The position numbers were made by a program, and so were the translations under genes. A DNA stretch of 51,521 nt from Patescibacteria group bacterium. Its GTDB lineage: Bacteria > Patescibacteria > Microgenomatia > Levybacterales > UBA12049. This document shows positions 14,804 through 22,864 of this stretch, in pieces. The stretch is from positions 1-51,521 of the forward strand of contig JAMCTM010000007.1 of the NCBI GenBank assembly GCA_023379465.1. The letters run 5' to 3'. The notes under the pieces were generated by a model. It worked only from the letters and a program-made list of their open reading frames with translations, was not told the origin of the DNA and did not search any database. The stretch's first letter is position 1, and every line of letters starts with the position of its first letter.

Positions 14804-15784
14804 TCATTGCAAGATCTTCTCTATTTCTTGTCTGGTTAAAAGTCCGGGAGTTGAACCTATCTGTCCGATAACAGATCTGGCGTTTTCCCCTCCCCACCTC
14901 ATTGCCTCGTTAAAATCTTTGCCTAATAATACCGCTGATAAAAATCCCGAGGCAAAAGCGTCGCCCGCCCCTGTTCTTTCAACGATTTGAATTTCTTCCT
15001 GTGAAGATACTGCGCTCATCTGCCCATTCTCATCAATTAGAAAAGCTCCTCTGTCCCCGTCTGTTAAAACAACTGTTTTGGGACCGATTTTCCTGACTTC
15101 TTTAAGAATAGTCTCTGTTTGAACCCTGTACTCATCATCACCCGAAGCTTTCTCAAAAACAAGTTGGGCAATTTTCATTCCCTCTTCTTTATTGATAAAC
15201 AAGATCTCTGTTTTCTCAAGCACATTTTTAAAACTTTCAGCTCCCTTCGCAAGCTGCAGGGTTCCCGGGTTAAACGCAAGTTTAATATTATTTTCGCTAA
15301 TATAATCCAAGGTTTTTTTATAAGCATCTTCCCACCTATTCCCCATTGAAGTTAGATAAATCCAAGAAGTTTTAACATTCTCAAAAGAAAAATCGTGAGT
15401 CCTCTCTGCGTGCTCTTCGAAAATTGTTCTGTCCTTCCTGTAGTTAATGATTACCGAAAATGAGGAATCCTTTTCTTCTCTTTTAATAAATTTATCAGAA
15501 ACATTCTCTTTTTTAAGCGCGTTGGTTACTATATCCGAAAATTCATCCGAGCCAAGTTCCGCAACTATTGCAGTTTTAAAACCCATACGAGCAATTCCAA
15601 CTGCTACATTTGCCGCATTTCCCCCGATTAAAAATCTTGAGCTGTCAACCGTTATCTTATCTCCCAGCTTTATACAAAATTCATTTGTTGGTGAACTAAA
15701 GCGAAAATGCCGATTGGAAGATAACATTTGAAGAAATATATCCACTTTACCGTTTCCGACCGTTACCACATCAAATACATCCAT
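14804..15784 (-). CDS. PfkB-family carbohydrate kinase
   Basis: A 326-residue ribokinase-fold protein. Signature 1 is GGNAANVAVGIARMG and signature 2 is ERTGAGDAFASGFLSAVL with the catalytic Asp of GAGD. It is followed by an overlapping DUF2090 aldolase gene, then rpiB and rpe. Kinase plus DUF2090 aldolase recalls IolC, and kinase-aldolase-RpiB recalls LacC-LacD-LacAB, so a hexose- or ketose-phosphate substrate is likely (inference). No standard phosphofructokinase is seen in the window. A TTGACC-like -35 lies upstream without a convincing -10. Confidence 0.88.
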   Translation of the reverse strand: MDVFDVVTVGNGKVDIFLQMLSSNRHFRFSSPTNEFCIKLGDKITVDSSRFLIGGNAANVAVGIARMGFKTAIVAELGSDEFSDIVTNALKKENVSDKFIKREEKDSSFSVIINYRKDRTIFEEHAERTHDFSFENVKTSWIYLTSMGNRWEDAYKKTLDYISENNIKLAFNPGTLQLAKGAESFKNVLEKTEILFINKEEGMKIAQLVFEKASGDDEYRVQTETILKEVRKIGPKTVVLTDGDRGAFLIDENGQMSAVSSQEEIQIVERTGAGDAFASGFLSAVLLGKDFNEAMRWGGENARSVIGQIGSTPGLLTRQEIEKILQ

Positions 15785-15857
15785 ATATAATCATGGTACA
15801 CAAAAAGGCACAAATGGTCAATGTCGTTTAAATCGGGACAAGTGAGTTCCTACCTTT

Positions 15858-15884
15858 GAGTTCCCACCTTCCAGGTGGGAACTC
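15858..15884. repeat. perfect 12-bp stem REP-like hairpin
   Basis: GAGTTCCCACCT (15858-15869), loop TCC, and AGGTGGGAACTC (15873-15884). A partial copy (GAGTTCCTACCTTT) sits directly upstream at 15844-15857. It has no U-tract, so it is not a standard terminator. It resembles REP elements moved by REP-associated tyrosine transposases. Confidence 0.85.
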
Positions 15885-15957
15885 GGATCACGTCGAAAAA
15901 ATCTAATCAACCCCTAGATTTATCTTGCGCTTTAAGACTATAATAATACTGCCGAAA

Positions 15958-17760
15958 ATGAAAAAAATTACCTTTTTAATAGCTATCTTTACAGCTGCGT
16001 TAACTTTTATTTCCGTTTCCTTTCCCTTCTCTTCAAAAGCCCAAGACGCCCGATGCAGCGCAAGTGCTTTAAGCGGTGAAAGCGACAGCCAATTTTTAAT
16101 AGACGGACAATCTTGTCTTAACAACCTAAATCAAGCCCTGACTATGTCCGAAAACGCGACAAAGCCTTTGGAATCACAGGTTAGCTCCATGCAAGCGCAA
16201 ATAGAGCAAATAAAAACCAGGGTAGGAGAGATTCAGCAAAACCTCATCGTTAAAAAACAGCAAATAGACCAAGGCTACAAAGATCTAGAAAAACAGGAGC
16301 TTATCCTGGAGGCAACTATCAGGGATTTTTATATCAAAAGCTATTTTAACTCTCCCCTTCTTGTGTTTCTGTCGGAAAGCTCCGCGTCTCAAGTTACCCG
16401 GATTCTCGCCTACCAGAAAGCGGCCGCCAATGAGGATAAATCAATCATTACCAACATCGCCCTTTCCATACAGGATTTGGAAACAAAACGAAAGGATCTC
16501 CAAAACGAACAGACACGTCTTTCCGCCCTAAAGGCAAATCTCAACGACCAATCGGCAAAACTTGACAAAGTAATTGAAGGAGCAAAGGCATATCAGGCAA
16601 GCCTCAATAACCAAATAGCCGAAATCTCCGCCAGACAGAGCCAAATTTTGGCACAGCGTCTTGCCAGCTTGAATATTCCTTTAACAGCCTATGCCGGTTT
16701 AGGCGGAGGGTGTTCTTCGGATCTAACAAACGGCAAAAACCCGGGCTTTTCTCCCGCTTTCGGATTTTTTACCTATGGCGTGCCAAACAGGGTGGGATTA
16801 AACCAATATGGGGCTTTAGGCCGCTCGCAAGCAAACCCCGGCGTAAGCTATTGGGATATTTTACATGCTTATTACAATTTTTCTCAAGGAACTTCCGGTA
16901 ATCCGAATATCCATGTGGTCGGAACAAACAATTATGGAGAAAATATTGATATGACTTTGCCTTTGGAGCAATATCTCCAGCATATTTACGAAATGCCTGC
17001 AAGCTGGCCGGCGCCCGCTTTGGAAGCGCAAGCCGTGGCGGCCAGATCTTATGTACTTGCCTACACAAACAATGGCGCGAACCCGATTTGCCCTTCGGAC
17101 CACTGCCAGGAATTTAAAACAGAACTTAACAGTCAGTCCTGGATCAACGCGGTCAACGCAACCGCAAATCAAACAATGACCTATAACGGTAGCCCAATTT
17201 CCGCATGGTTTTCCTCAACTCATGGAGGCTATGTTCACGCTTCTGGAGGAGATATTTCCGGAGGCCCATGGACAAAAAATGCGGTTGATACGCCGTCGGG
17301 CACAGCCGGAAGTTTCTCCGACCTGCAAAATAACGCCTACGATAAAAACTCTCCCTGGTTTTACTGCGACTGGGGATCAAGAAGCCAGTACGACGGCACC
17401 GCCTGGCTTACGTCAAGCGAAGTCGCGGATATTGCCAACGTGCTTCTTCTTGTCCAAAAAGACCCAAGTGTTAAGGAACATCTCTATCAAACAGATAAGC
17501 CAAACCCGGCCGGAACAGATACCTGGAGCGCGGATCAGGTTAAGCAGGAGTTAAGAAACAGAGGGGGAACACCATTTAATTCTGTGTCAAATATTTCCGT
17601 TAGCGCTGATTTCGGAAGCGGAGTAACCACATCGGTTAACGTAACAGGAGACGCACCCTCGCAAAGCTTTTCCGGATCGGATTTCAAAACCTATTTTGAT
17701 CTTAGGGCGCCTGCCAATATTCAAATTGTCGGACCATTATACAATGTTGAGCAAAAATAA
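15958..17760 (+). CDS. secreted coiled-coil protein with SpoIID/LytB domain
   Basis: About 600 aa. The ATG at 15958 gives a clean signal peptide (MKKITFLIAIFTAALTFI...SKAQDA); a GTG/ATG-type start at 15925 would add 11 residues ahead of it. Residues ~45-235 are a long Gln/Lys-rich coiled coil like those of PcsB/CwlO wall-hydrolase regulators. The C-terminal half is a SpoIID domain: VGLNQYGALGRSQ, LEQYLQHIYEMPASW, EAQAVAARSYVLAY and a later STHGG motif. SpoIID is a lytic transglycosylase that cuts glycan strands lacking stem peptides. It heads an envelope operon with the next three genes. Confidence 0.85.
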   Translation: MKKITFLIAIFTAALTFISVSFPFSSKAQDARCSASALSGESDSQFLIDGQSCLNNLNQALTMSENATKPLESQVSSMQAQIEQIKTRVGEIQQNLIVKKQQIDQGYKDLEKQELILEATIRDFYIKSYFNSPLLVFLSESSASQVTRILAYQKAAANEDKSIITNIALSIQDLETKRKDLQNEQTRLSALKANLNDQSAKLDKVIEGAKAYQASLNNQIAEISARQSQILAQRLASLNIPLTAYAGLGGGCSSDLTNGKNPGFSPAFGFFTYGVPNRVGLNQYGALGRSQANPGVSYWDILHAYYNFSQGTSGNPNIHVVGTNNYGENIDMTLPLEQYLQHIYEMPASWPAPALEAQAVAARSYVLAYTNNGANPICPSDHCQEFKTELNSQSWINAVNATANQTMTYNGSPISAWFSSTHGGYVHASGGDISGGPWTKNAVDTPSGTAGSFSDLQNNAYDKNSPWFYCDWGSRSQYDGTAWLTSSEVADIANVLLLVQKDPSVKEHLYQTDKPNPAGTDTWSADQVKQELRNRGGTPFNSVSNISVSADFGSGVTTSVNVTGDAPSQSFSGSDFKTYFDLRAPANIQIVGPLYNVEQK

Positions 17761-17765
17761 AAGCC

Positions 17766-18392
17766 GTGCCTGATATATTTACATCTAAAAATTCCCCGCT
17801 GCCTGATAATCAGCCAATTCCATCCGATGGGCCGAAATCTATCCGTGCCCTCTCCAGCTTCTGTCCAAATCCTATCGGGGTATCATTCCGGGACCAGGAG
17901 ACGGACGAAAAGGTTCTTTTATTCTTAAGGAAGCACTTGGTTACCAATCTCCCCTGGGCCGCAGGGACAATTATACTTTTGTTAATTCCGTTTCTTTTAA
18001 CAACGGTTAACAAGGGATTTTCCGTCATTGATCCCTCTTCCTTATCCCTGCAATTAAAAATCATAATTGCCGTCCTCTACTATTTAATAGTTTTTGCCTA
18101 TGCCTTTGCCAATTTCGTAACCTGGTATTTTAATATTTCACTTGTTACCACAGAAAGGGTAGTTGATATAGATTACTCCGATATGGTCTATAAAAATATC
18201 TCCGCCACCAAACTTACCCTGGTGCAGGATGTCAGTTTTACCCAAATAGGATTTTTTGCCTCGCTGTTTGATTACGGAGATGTGCTTGTCCAGACAGCCG
18301 GAACTCTTGATAATTTTGATTTTTTTAAAGTGCCTCATCCCGATAAAGTTGTAAAAATAATAGAGGGCCTAATCGGCAAGGAGGGATTATGA
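17766..18392 (+). CDS. membrane protein with bacterial PH (bPH2-type) domain
   Basis: A 208-residue protein from a GTG 5 bp after the SpoIID gene. Two membrane segments (about residues 60-80 and 98-120) are followed by a bPH2/YdbS-like domain: YFNISLVTTERVVDIDYSDMVYKNISATKLTLVQDVSF, then a typical DYGDVLVQTAG and a C-terminal V-x-x-I-x-G-L. The N-terminal ~45 residues are Pro/Ser-rich. The role is unknown; related proteins sit next to envelope genes. Its end overlaps the next start (ATGA). Confidence 0.78.
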   Translation: MPDIFTSKNSPLPDNQPIPSDGPKSIRALSSFCPNPIGVSFRDQETDEKVLLFLRKHLVTNLPWAAGTIILLLIPFLLTTVNKGFSVIDPSSLSLQLKIIIAVLYYLIVFAYAFANFVTWYFNISLVTTERVVDIDYSDMVYKNISATKLTLVQDVSFTQIGFFASLFDYGDVLVQTAGTLDNFDFFKVPHPDKVVKIIEGLIGKEGL

Positions 18393-18622
18393 CATTCGAC
18401 CTAACAGCTTTCACCGGTTTCCTAAGTCCCATGTTTTTTATAAAAGCCCTTGTCTTGATATTTACCGGCATGCTGATAGTTTTTATGTTTGTCTTATTAA
18501 CAGAGATTAACTCAATGGAAGATATTATTTCGGAAAAACAAACCTCCTTCCTCAAATTATTGGCCTTTATTCAGATAATCGCCGGCTTTGCTGTTTTTAT
18601 CTATACCGCCTTTGTGCTATAG
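18389..18622 (+). CDS. small two-helix membrane protein
   Basis: 77 residues with two membrane segments (about 15-40 and 55-76) joined by a charged loop (EINSMEDIISEKQTSF). Its size and layout match small membrane proteins often seen in CPR operons (I recall DUF5657; not certain). The start overlaps the PH gene stop by 4 bp and the next gene begins 10 bp later, so it is part of the same operon. Confidence 0.65.
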   Translation: MTFDLTAFTGFLSPMFFIKALVLIFTGMLIVFMFVLLTEINSMEDIISEKQTSFLKLLAFIQIIAGFAVFIYTAFVL

Positions 18623-18632
18623 TACACTTAGA

Positions 18633-20369
18633 ATGTACGAAGAAGGAATAACTACGCTAAAAACATCTAACCTGGTTGTTGCCAAAATCGTTACAACCCC
18701 AACCCTAAACGCCTGGTCGCAGGCATATAACGCAGGAAGCCTTCTGGCAGTACTCTCTCTTAAACGGGAATACCCGGAGGATGGGGCGGACGAAAAAAGA
18801 GACTCCCTGCATCTTCTCGGCAAGGAATTATTTGACGAGCTGGAACAGGAATATTTTACCCTTGAAACCAAAAACCTCGCTTCTATAAAACAGGCAATTT
18901 CTACTGTTTTAAATAAACTTTCCCCGCAAAACCTTGACACGCTTTTAATCGCCTCGATTACCAATAATCTTGCCTATCTTTTTGCCGCCGGACAAGGGAA
19001 AATCCTTTTAAAGCGGGGCGAGACGCTGGCAACAATCTTAAGCTCATCCCAACAACTGGCAAGCGCCTCGGGAAGTCTCGAAAACAATGATATTCTCATT
19101 ATGGAAACCCAATCCTTTACCGATATTATTCCAAATTCTACGCTTTTATCCTCTTTTGACCATATACCTATTCAGGAATTGGCAGAAACGCTAACGCCAA
19201 AAATCCATGAAAAAGAAGACGCGTCTGCCTGCTCATTATTTGCTCAGTACAAAATGCCGGATGGTACAGGGGCGAAAGATGACAACCTAGTATCTCCCGC
19301 AACAGGAGAAGCGGAAATTCCGAAAACAAACCCTTTAAAATCTCTAAAAAATCGCCTGAGCTCTTTACCCCTAACCCATTCCAAAAAGATTCTTTTGACA
19401 ATTGCCGTCATCATTACCTCGGTGTTAATCGCCAGCATACATTTTGCCAATCAAAAAAAACAGGAAACTTTACTAAATAGTCTTTTTCAAAAAGTATATC
19501 CTCCTGCCAAACAGAAGTATAATGAGGGAGAAAGCTTAAAAAGCCTGAATAAAAATTTAGCCAGGGATGATTTTTTAAGCGCGCAAAAAATGCTTTCCCA
19601 AGCCCAATCTAGATTTGCCAAAGGCTCAACCTACTACAAAGAGATTTCGGATCTTCTTGGCAAGACCGATAAAGAACTAACAAGAGTCTCCGATATCAAC
19701 TCCGTCAGCGCCTCCCCTGTTGGCCCGGACAGCAGTCTCTTTTTGGAAACGGAGCAAAAAAACGGAAACGCCCTTTTCCTAACCCAGGATGATAAAAATA
19801 TTTATCTTCTCACGGCAACAGGCGTTGATAAAATCAATAAATCCACCCAAAAAAGGCAAACCATAATAAAAAATAACAATCTATGGACTAACCCCGGAGG
19901 GCTTGGCGTTTTCTACTCAAATATCTATGTTTTGGATAAAAATAAAAATCAGATCTTAAAATTTGTTCCCTCCGGCAGCGGTTTTTCAAAAAGCAATTAT
20001 TTAGCGCGGGGGGTGAATGCTGATTTTGCAAATGCCAGCGACATGACAATTGACAGCTCGATCTATGTGCTTTCATCCAGTGGAACAATTGAAAAATTTC
20101 TCAGAGGCCAGCCTGCCAGCTTTAAAATATCAGGACTTGGTAAGCCTTTTTCAAACCCTTCCAGGATCTTTGCCGATAGAAACACGAATAATGTCTATGT
20201 CCTTGACAACGGCAATTCAAGAATAGTGGTTTTGGATAAAAATGGAGCATATCAGGCGCAGTATAAAGCGGATATTCTAAAAAAAGCCAGAGACTTTGAG
20301 GTTTTGGAAAAAGACAAAAAAATTTATATCCTCTCCGGCGGCAAAGTGTATGAGATTGGGCTAAAGTAA
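18633..20369 (+). CDS. PP2C-like domain, membrane segment and beta-propeller repeats
   Basis: About 578 aa from the ATG at 18633; an upstream in-frame ATG at 18588 would overlap the preceding gene. Residues ~1-210 resemble a degenerate PPM/PP2C phosphatase (SITNNLAYLFAAGQGKILLKRG, then a NDILIMETQSFTDII strand) but lack the usual metal-binding Asp motifs. A membrane helix (ILLTIAVIITSVLIAS, about 250-270) separates it from an extracytoplasmic part with propeller strands (NVYVLDNGNSRIVVLDKNGAY; a second in NIYVLDKNKNQILKF). It may be a receptor-like regulator of the envelope operon (inference). Confidence 0.6.
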   Translation: MYEEGITTLKTSNLVVAKIVTTPTLNAWSQAYNAGSLLAVLSLKREYPEDGADEKRDSLHLLGKELFDELEQEYFTLETKNLASIKQAISTVLNKLSPQNLDTLLIASITNNLAYLFAAGQGKILLKRGETLATILSSSQQLASASGSLENNDILIMETQSFTDIIPNSTLLSSFDHIPIQELAETLTPKIHEKEDASACSLFAQYKMPDGTGAKDDNLVSPATGEAEIPKTNPLKSLKNRLSSLPLTHSKKILLTIAVIITSVLIASIHFANQKKQETLLNSLFQKVYPPAKQKYNEGESLKSLNKNLARDDFLSAQKMLSQAQSRFAKGSTYYKEISDLLGKTDKELTRVSDINSVSASPVGPDSSLFLETEQKNGNALFLTQDDKNIYLLTATGVDKINKSTQKRQTIIKNNNLWTNPGGLGVFYSNIYVLDKNKNQILKFVPSGSGFSKSNYLARGVNADFANASDMTIDSSIYVLSSSGTIEKFLRGQPASFKISGLGKPFSNPSRIFADRNTNNVYVLDNGNSRIVVLDKNGAYQAQYKADILKKARDFEVLEKDKKIYILSGGKVYEIGLK

Positions 20370-20494
20370 TACATTGCCCATCTGTAAAAACCGTCTTTGC
20401 AAAATATAGTGAGCAAATCAAACGATACATCAGGAATCAAAAAGCCATTGCTTCACAAGAAAAGTTATTTGATTAACTAAACTTGAAAAAATAA

Positions 20495-20523
20495 TTGACA
20501 GGTTGTATATGATTATGTACAAT
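20495..20523 (+). promoter_or_regulatory. promoter of the second toxin-antitoxin operon
   Basis: TTGACA (20495-20500), a 17-bp spacer and TACAAT (20518-20523) lie 8 nt before the ATG at 20532. The spacer and -10 share ATTATGTACA with the vapBC-like promoter at 7007-7035. Confidence 0.78.
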
Positions 20524-20531
20524 GTTTATAT

Positions 20532-20828
20532 ATGAACACACTCTCTATTCCGGCATCAAAAGCAAGAGCAAATTTTTTTGATCTCTTGACTCAGGTAGAG
20601 CAAGCCGGCCAAATTCTGATTACTCGCTACGGCAAAGTTAAGGCCGTTCTGGTAAATCCGGATGAGCTGGAAGGTTTTGAAGAGACTCGAGAAATTTTAG
20701 CCATAAAAGGAGCCCTTGCCTCCATTAGACGAGGAGAAAAACAAATAAAAAAAGGGGAAATTGTTCCCTTTACGAAGATAGACAAGAAATTCTGGCAAAA
20801 AACCTCGCATAAAACAAGAAATGGATAA
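20532..20828 (+). CDS. Phd/YefM-family antitoxin
   Basis: 98 residues. MNTLSIPASKARANFFDLL is the Phd/YefM fold start, followed by ILITRYGKVKAVLVNPDELEGF. The C-terminal region (GEKQIKKGEIVPFTK) is the likely toxin-binding arm. The stop overlaps the toxin start by 8 bp. The promoter dyad suggests autoregulation (inference). It is not the same antitoxin as at 6701-6997; sequences differ clearly apart from the N-terminal motif. Confidence 0.88.
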   Translation: MNTLSIPASKARANFFDLLTQVEQAGQILITRYGKVKAVLVNPDELEGFEETREILAIKGALASIRRGEKQIKKGEIVPFTKIDKKFWQKTSHKTRNG

Positions 20829-21072
20829 GATCTTCTTTAACAAAGAGGCGGAGAAACAATATCAAAAAATACCAAAGTCTATAATATCTAGAGTACGAAG
20901 ATCAATCTTAAACTTAGCTAAAAACCCGTACGCAGGGAAAAAACTGCAGGGAAAACTTGCGGGTAATTATTCAGTCCGAGCTTGGCCATACAGAATTATT
21001 TACCAAATTGCAAAAAAATCAAATATTGTGATAATTGTCTCTATTCTTCACAGACAAAGAGCGTATAAATGA
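20821..21072 (+). CDS. RelE/ParE-family toxin
   Basis: 83 residues with the compact RelE/ParE layout: FFNKEAEKQYQKIPKSI, then NPYAGKKLQGKLAGNYSVRAWPYRIIYQI and VIIVSILHRQRAYK. The R-x-x-P-Y-R-I-I-Y strand and C-terminal His/Arg are typical of RelE-type ribosome-dependent RNases. Its TGA stop is directly followed by smpB (1 nt). RelE toxins cut mRNA in the ribosome, and smpB with ssrA rescues such ribosomes, so the arrangement is suggestive. Confidence 0.88.
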   Translation: MDKIFFNKEAEKQYQKIPKSIISRVRRSILNLAKNPYAGKKLQGKLAGNYSVRAWPYRIIYQIAKKSNIVIIVSILHRQRAYK

Positions 21073-21073
21073 A

Positions 21074-21508
21074 ATGAAAATAGCAAACAAGAGGGCTTTT
21101 TTTGACTATAAAATACTTGAACGATTCGAATCAGGCATAGTTTTGACAGGTCCGGAGGTTAAGGCAATCAGGCTTGGACACGCTGATTTAACCGGCAGTC
21201 ACGTCAGGATTATCGGATCGGAATGTTATCTTGTCAATGCCAAAATCTTCCCCTATCAGTACGCCAGACCGGAGAATTACGATGAAAAACGGACAAGAAA
21301 ACTGCTTTTGCATAAAAAAGAAATCATCTCTCTAAAATCCAAGATTGAGGGGCAGGGGCTAACAATTGTTCCTCTTTCTTTGTACACCTCATCTGCGTTT
21401 ATCAAGCTGGAATTAGCCCTGGCAAAGGGAAAAAGAAAGTTTGAAAAAAAAGAAGCGATCAAAAAAAGAGATCTTGCCCGCGAATTAGATAATTATGAAT
21501 TTAGTTAA
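21074..21508 (+). CDS. smpB: SsrA-binding protein SmpB
   Basis: 144 residues from the ATG at 21074, which gives the standard N-terminus MKIANKRAFFDYKILE; an upstream ATG at 21035 lies inside the toxin gene. Family marks are GIVLTGPEVKAIR, VNAKIFPYQYA, RTRKLLLHKKEI and a basic tail KKEAIKKRDLARE. It binds tmRNA and brings it to stalled ribosomes. ssrA lies 3 kb downstream on the other strand. Its last 14 bases overlap murL. Confidence 0.95.
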   Translation: MKIANKRAFFDYKILERFESGIVLTGPEVKAIRLGHADLTGSHVRIIGSECYLVNAKIFPYQYARPENYDEKRTRKLLLHKKEIISLKSKIEGQGLTIVPLSLYTSSAFIKLELALAKGKRKFEKKEAIKKRDLARELDNYEFS

Positions 21509-22859
21509 ATTGCGAAAAAAGCATCCAAGATTTGTTTATGAATCCTATTCTTTAAACCAGGTGGGCAAAAGCCTTAAATTGCAATACCGCTTTAGACTTG
21601 AGCCGGATGCAATGTTTAAACCCGAAGTTATATTGCCTCTTGGCAAAGAAATAGACATAGAGATAATGCGCAATTTTGCCTTTCATATAGGAATGATAGA
21701 ATTGGTAAGCTATTGGAAGCTGGCCTGTCCCCCCGAGGTTTCTATCGAAGCGGGACGGTTGTCGGCCGGGCAAATTACATGGTGGCATAACCTTTTTATA
21801 CACGGGCTTGGGGAATTTTTCTTTCGAAACGATATTGATTTCACCCGGCCGGGTTTTCTTTCTATTACCAATAACTATAATGGCGGTCTTAAATCATCGG
21901 TCCATGAATCACAAAGCGCAAACGGAGACCTAATATTGGTAGGGGGAGGCAAAGATTCCGGCCTTACGCTTGAACTTCTTAAAAAAAGAAAGGGAAGAAA
22001 AACGGTTTTAATGCTTAACCCCACAAGAGCCGCCCTGGAAAACGCAAAGATAACCGGCTACCGGAATCCTATCGTTGTTAAAAGAACTATTGACCCGACT
22101 CTTCTTAAGCTAAACGAAAAAGGCTATCTTAATGGCCATACTCCGTTTTCCGCGTATCTTGCGTTTCTTGGCGTATTCATGGGGGCTTTATATGATTATA
22201 AAAATATCGTAGTCTCAAATGAAAGAAGCGCCTCGGAAGAAAACACTGTTTTCAAAGGAATTAAAATAAACCACCAATACTCAAAGAGCTACCAGTTCGA
22301 AAGATTATTCAGGCGGTACGCGAAAAGATATCTCTCGCACAGTGTGCAATATTTCAGTTTTCTGCGGCCGCTTTTTGATATTCAAATAAGCAGGCTTTTT
22401 GCTCAATGCGGAAAGCTGCATTTCTCTTTTCGCAGCTGCAACGTTAATCAAAAGTTAGATTCCTGGTGCGGCAAATGCCCTAAATGCGCATTTATCTACC
22501 TATCTCTTTTTCCTTACCTTTCACAAAAACAGATTGAAAGGATTTTTGGGAACGACTATTTTTTGAAACCCGAGATAGTAAAACACGTAAGAGATATCGT
22601 TGGGCTTGGAAGGCATAAACCGTTTGAGTGTGTCGGAACAAAAGAAGAAGCAAAACTGGCGATTGCTTTAAGCATTAGAAAATATGAAAAGGAAAAGAGA
22701 GCCGCCCCGCCCTTATTGCTCGGTCTTAAGCGGCAATTAAACATTACGAACCAAACACCCATCAAGATGCTTGAAGACAAACTAAACAGTAAATGGAGCA
22801 ACGAAAACTTTCTTCCGCAAGAACACGCAATACTTCTTAAAAACGCGGTTAATTCCTAA
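21495..22859 (+). CDS. murL: MurL: UDP-MurNAc-L-Ala-L-Glu epimerase
   Basis: A 454-residue protein. The PP-loop-like LVGGGKDSGLTLELL (about residues 151-165) and the Cys cluster WCGKCPKC (about 318-325) match what I recall of MurL, the ATP-dependent enzyme first described in Xanthomonas. It turns the terminal L-Glu of UDP-MurNAc-L-Ala-L-Glu into D-Glu. The gene directly after it is murD, as in Xanthomonas where MurD2 adds L-Glu. No MurI (glutamate racemase) is in the window. Function follows from family and context. Confidence 0.8.
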   Translation: MNLVKLRKKHPRFVYESYSLNQVGKSLKLQYRFRLEPDAMFKPEVILPLGKEIDIEIMRNFAFHIGMIELVSYWKLACPPEVSIEAGRLSAGQITWWHNLFIHGLGEFFFRNDIDFTRPGFLSITNNYNGGLKSSVHESQSANGDLILVGGGKDSGLTLELLKKRKGRKTVLMLNPTRAALENAKITGYRNPIVVKRTIDPTLLKLNEKGYLNGHTPFSAYLAFLGVFMGALYDYKNIVVSNERSASEENTVFKGIKINHQYSKSYQFERLFRRYAKRYLSHSVQYFSFLRPLFDIQISRLFAQCGKLHFSFRSCNVNQKLDSWCGKCPKCAFIYLSLFPYLSQKQIERIFGNDYFLKPEIVKHVRDIVGLGRHKPFECVGTKEEAKLAIALSIRKYEKEKRAAPPLLLGLKRQLNITNQTPIKMLEDKLNSKWSNENFLPQEHAILLKNAVNS

Positions 22860-22864
22860 ACCCC

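Larger units (their letters stand above)
13884..14807 (-). pseudogene. DUF2090 (LacD/IolC C-domain-like) aldolase interrupted by an in-frame TGA
   Basis: From the ATG at 14807 (overlapping the kinase stop, ATGA) the frame reads about 200 codons. It includes FILPFDHRSTF and ALVRYNPEDP, both typical of DUF2090, the aldolase domain found fused to PfkB kinases in IolC proteins. At 14202-14204 it meets TGA, then continues in the same frame through EGMETRDSY, VVVLGRGA and GFAVGRTVF to 13884. Relatives read roughly GxEPDxWKLEG at the break; here exactly seven codons are replaced by a copy of sequence lying 170 bp upstream in the gene. The lost Lys is the likely Schiff-base residue (inference). Real mutation or assembly error cannot be told apart here. 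Confidence 0.8.

Noticed and set aside
14808..14897. Longer start for the DUF2090 gene (ATG at 14897)
   Set aside because: It would overlap the kinase gene by 90 bp and add residues without family similarity; the ATG at 14807 gives the standard ATGA overlap and a normal N-terminus.
21035..21073. Longer SmpB start at 21035
   Set aside because: It lies inside the toxin gene and SmpB proteins begin at the MKIANKRAF-type sequence at 21074.
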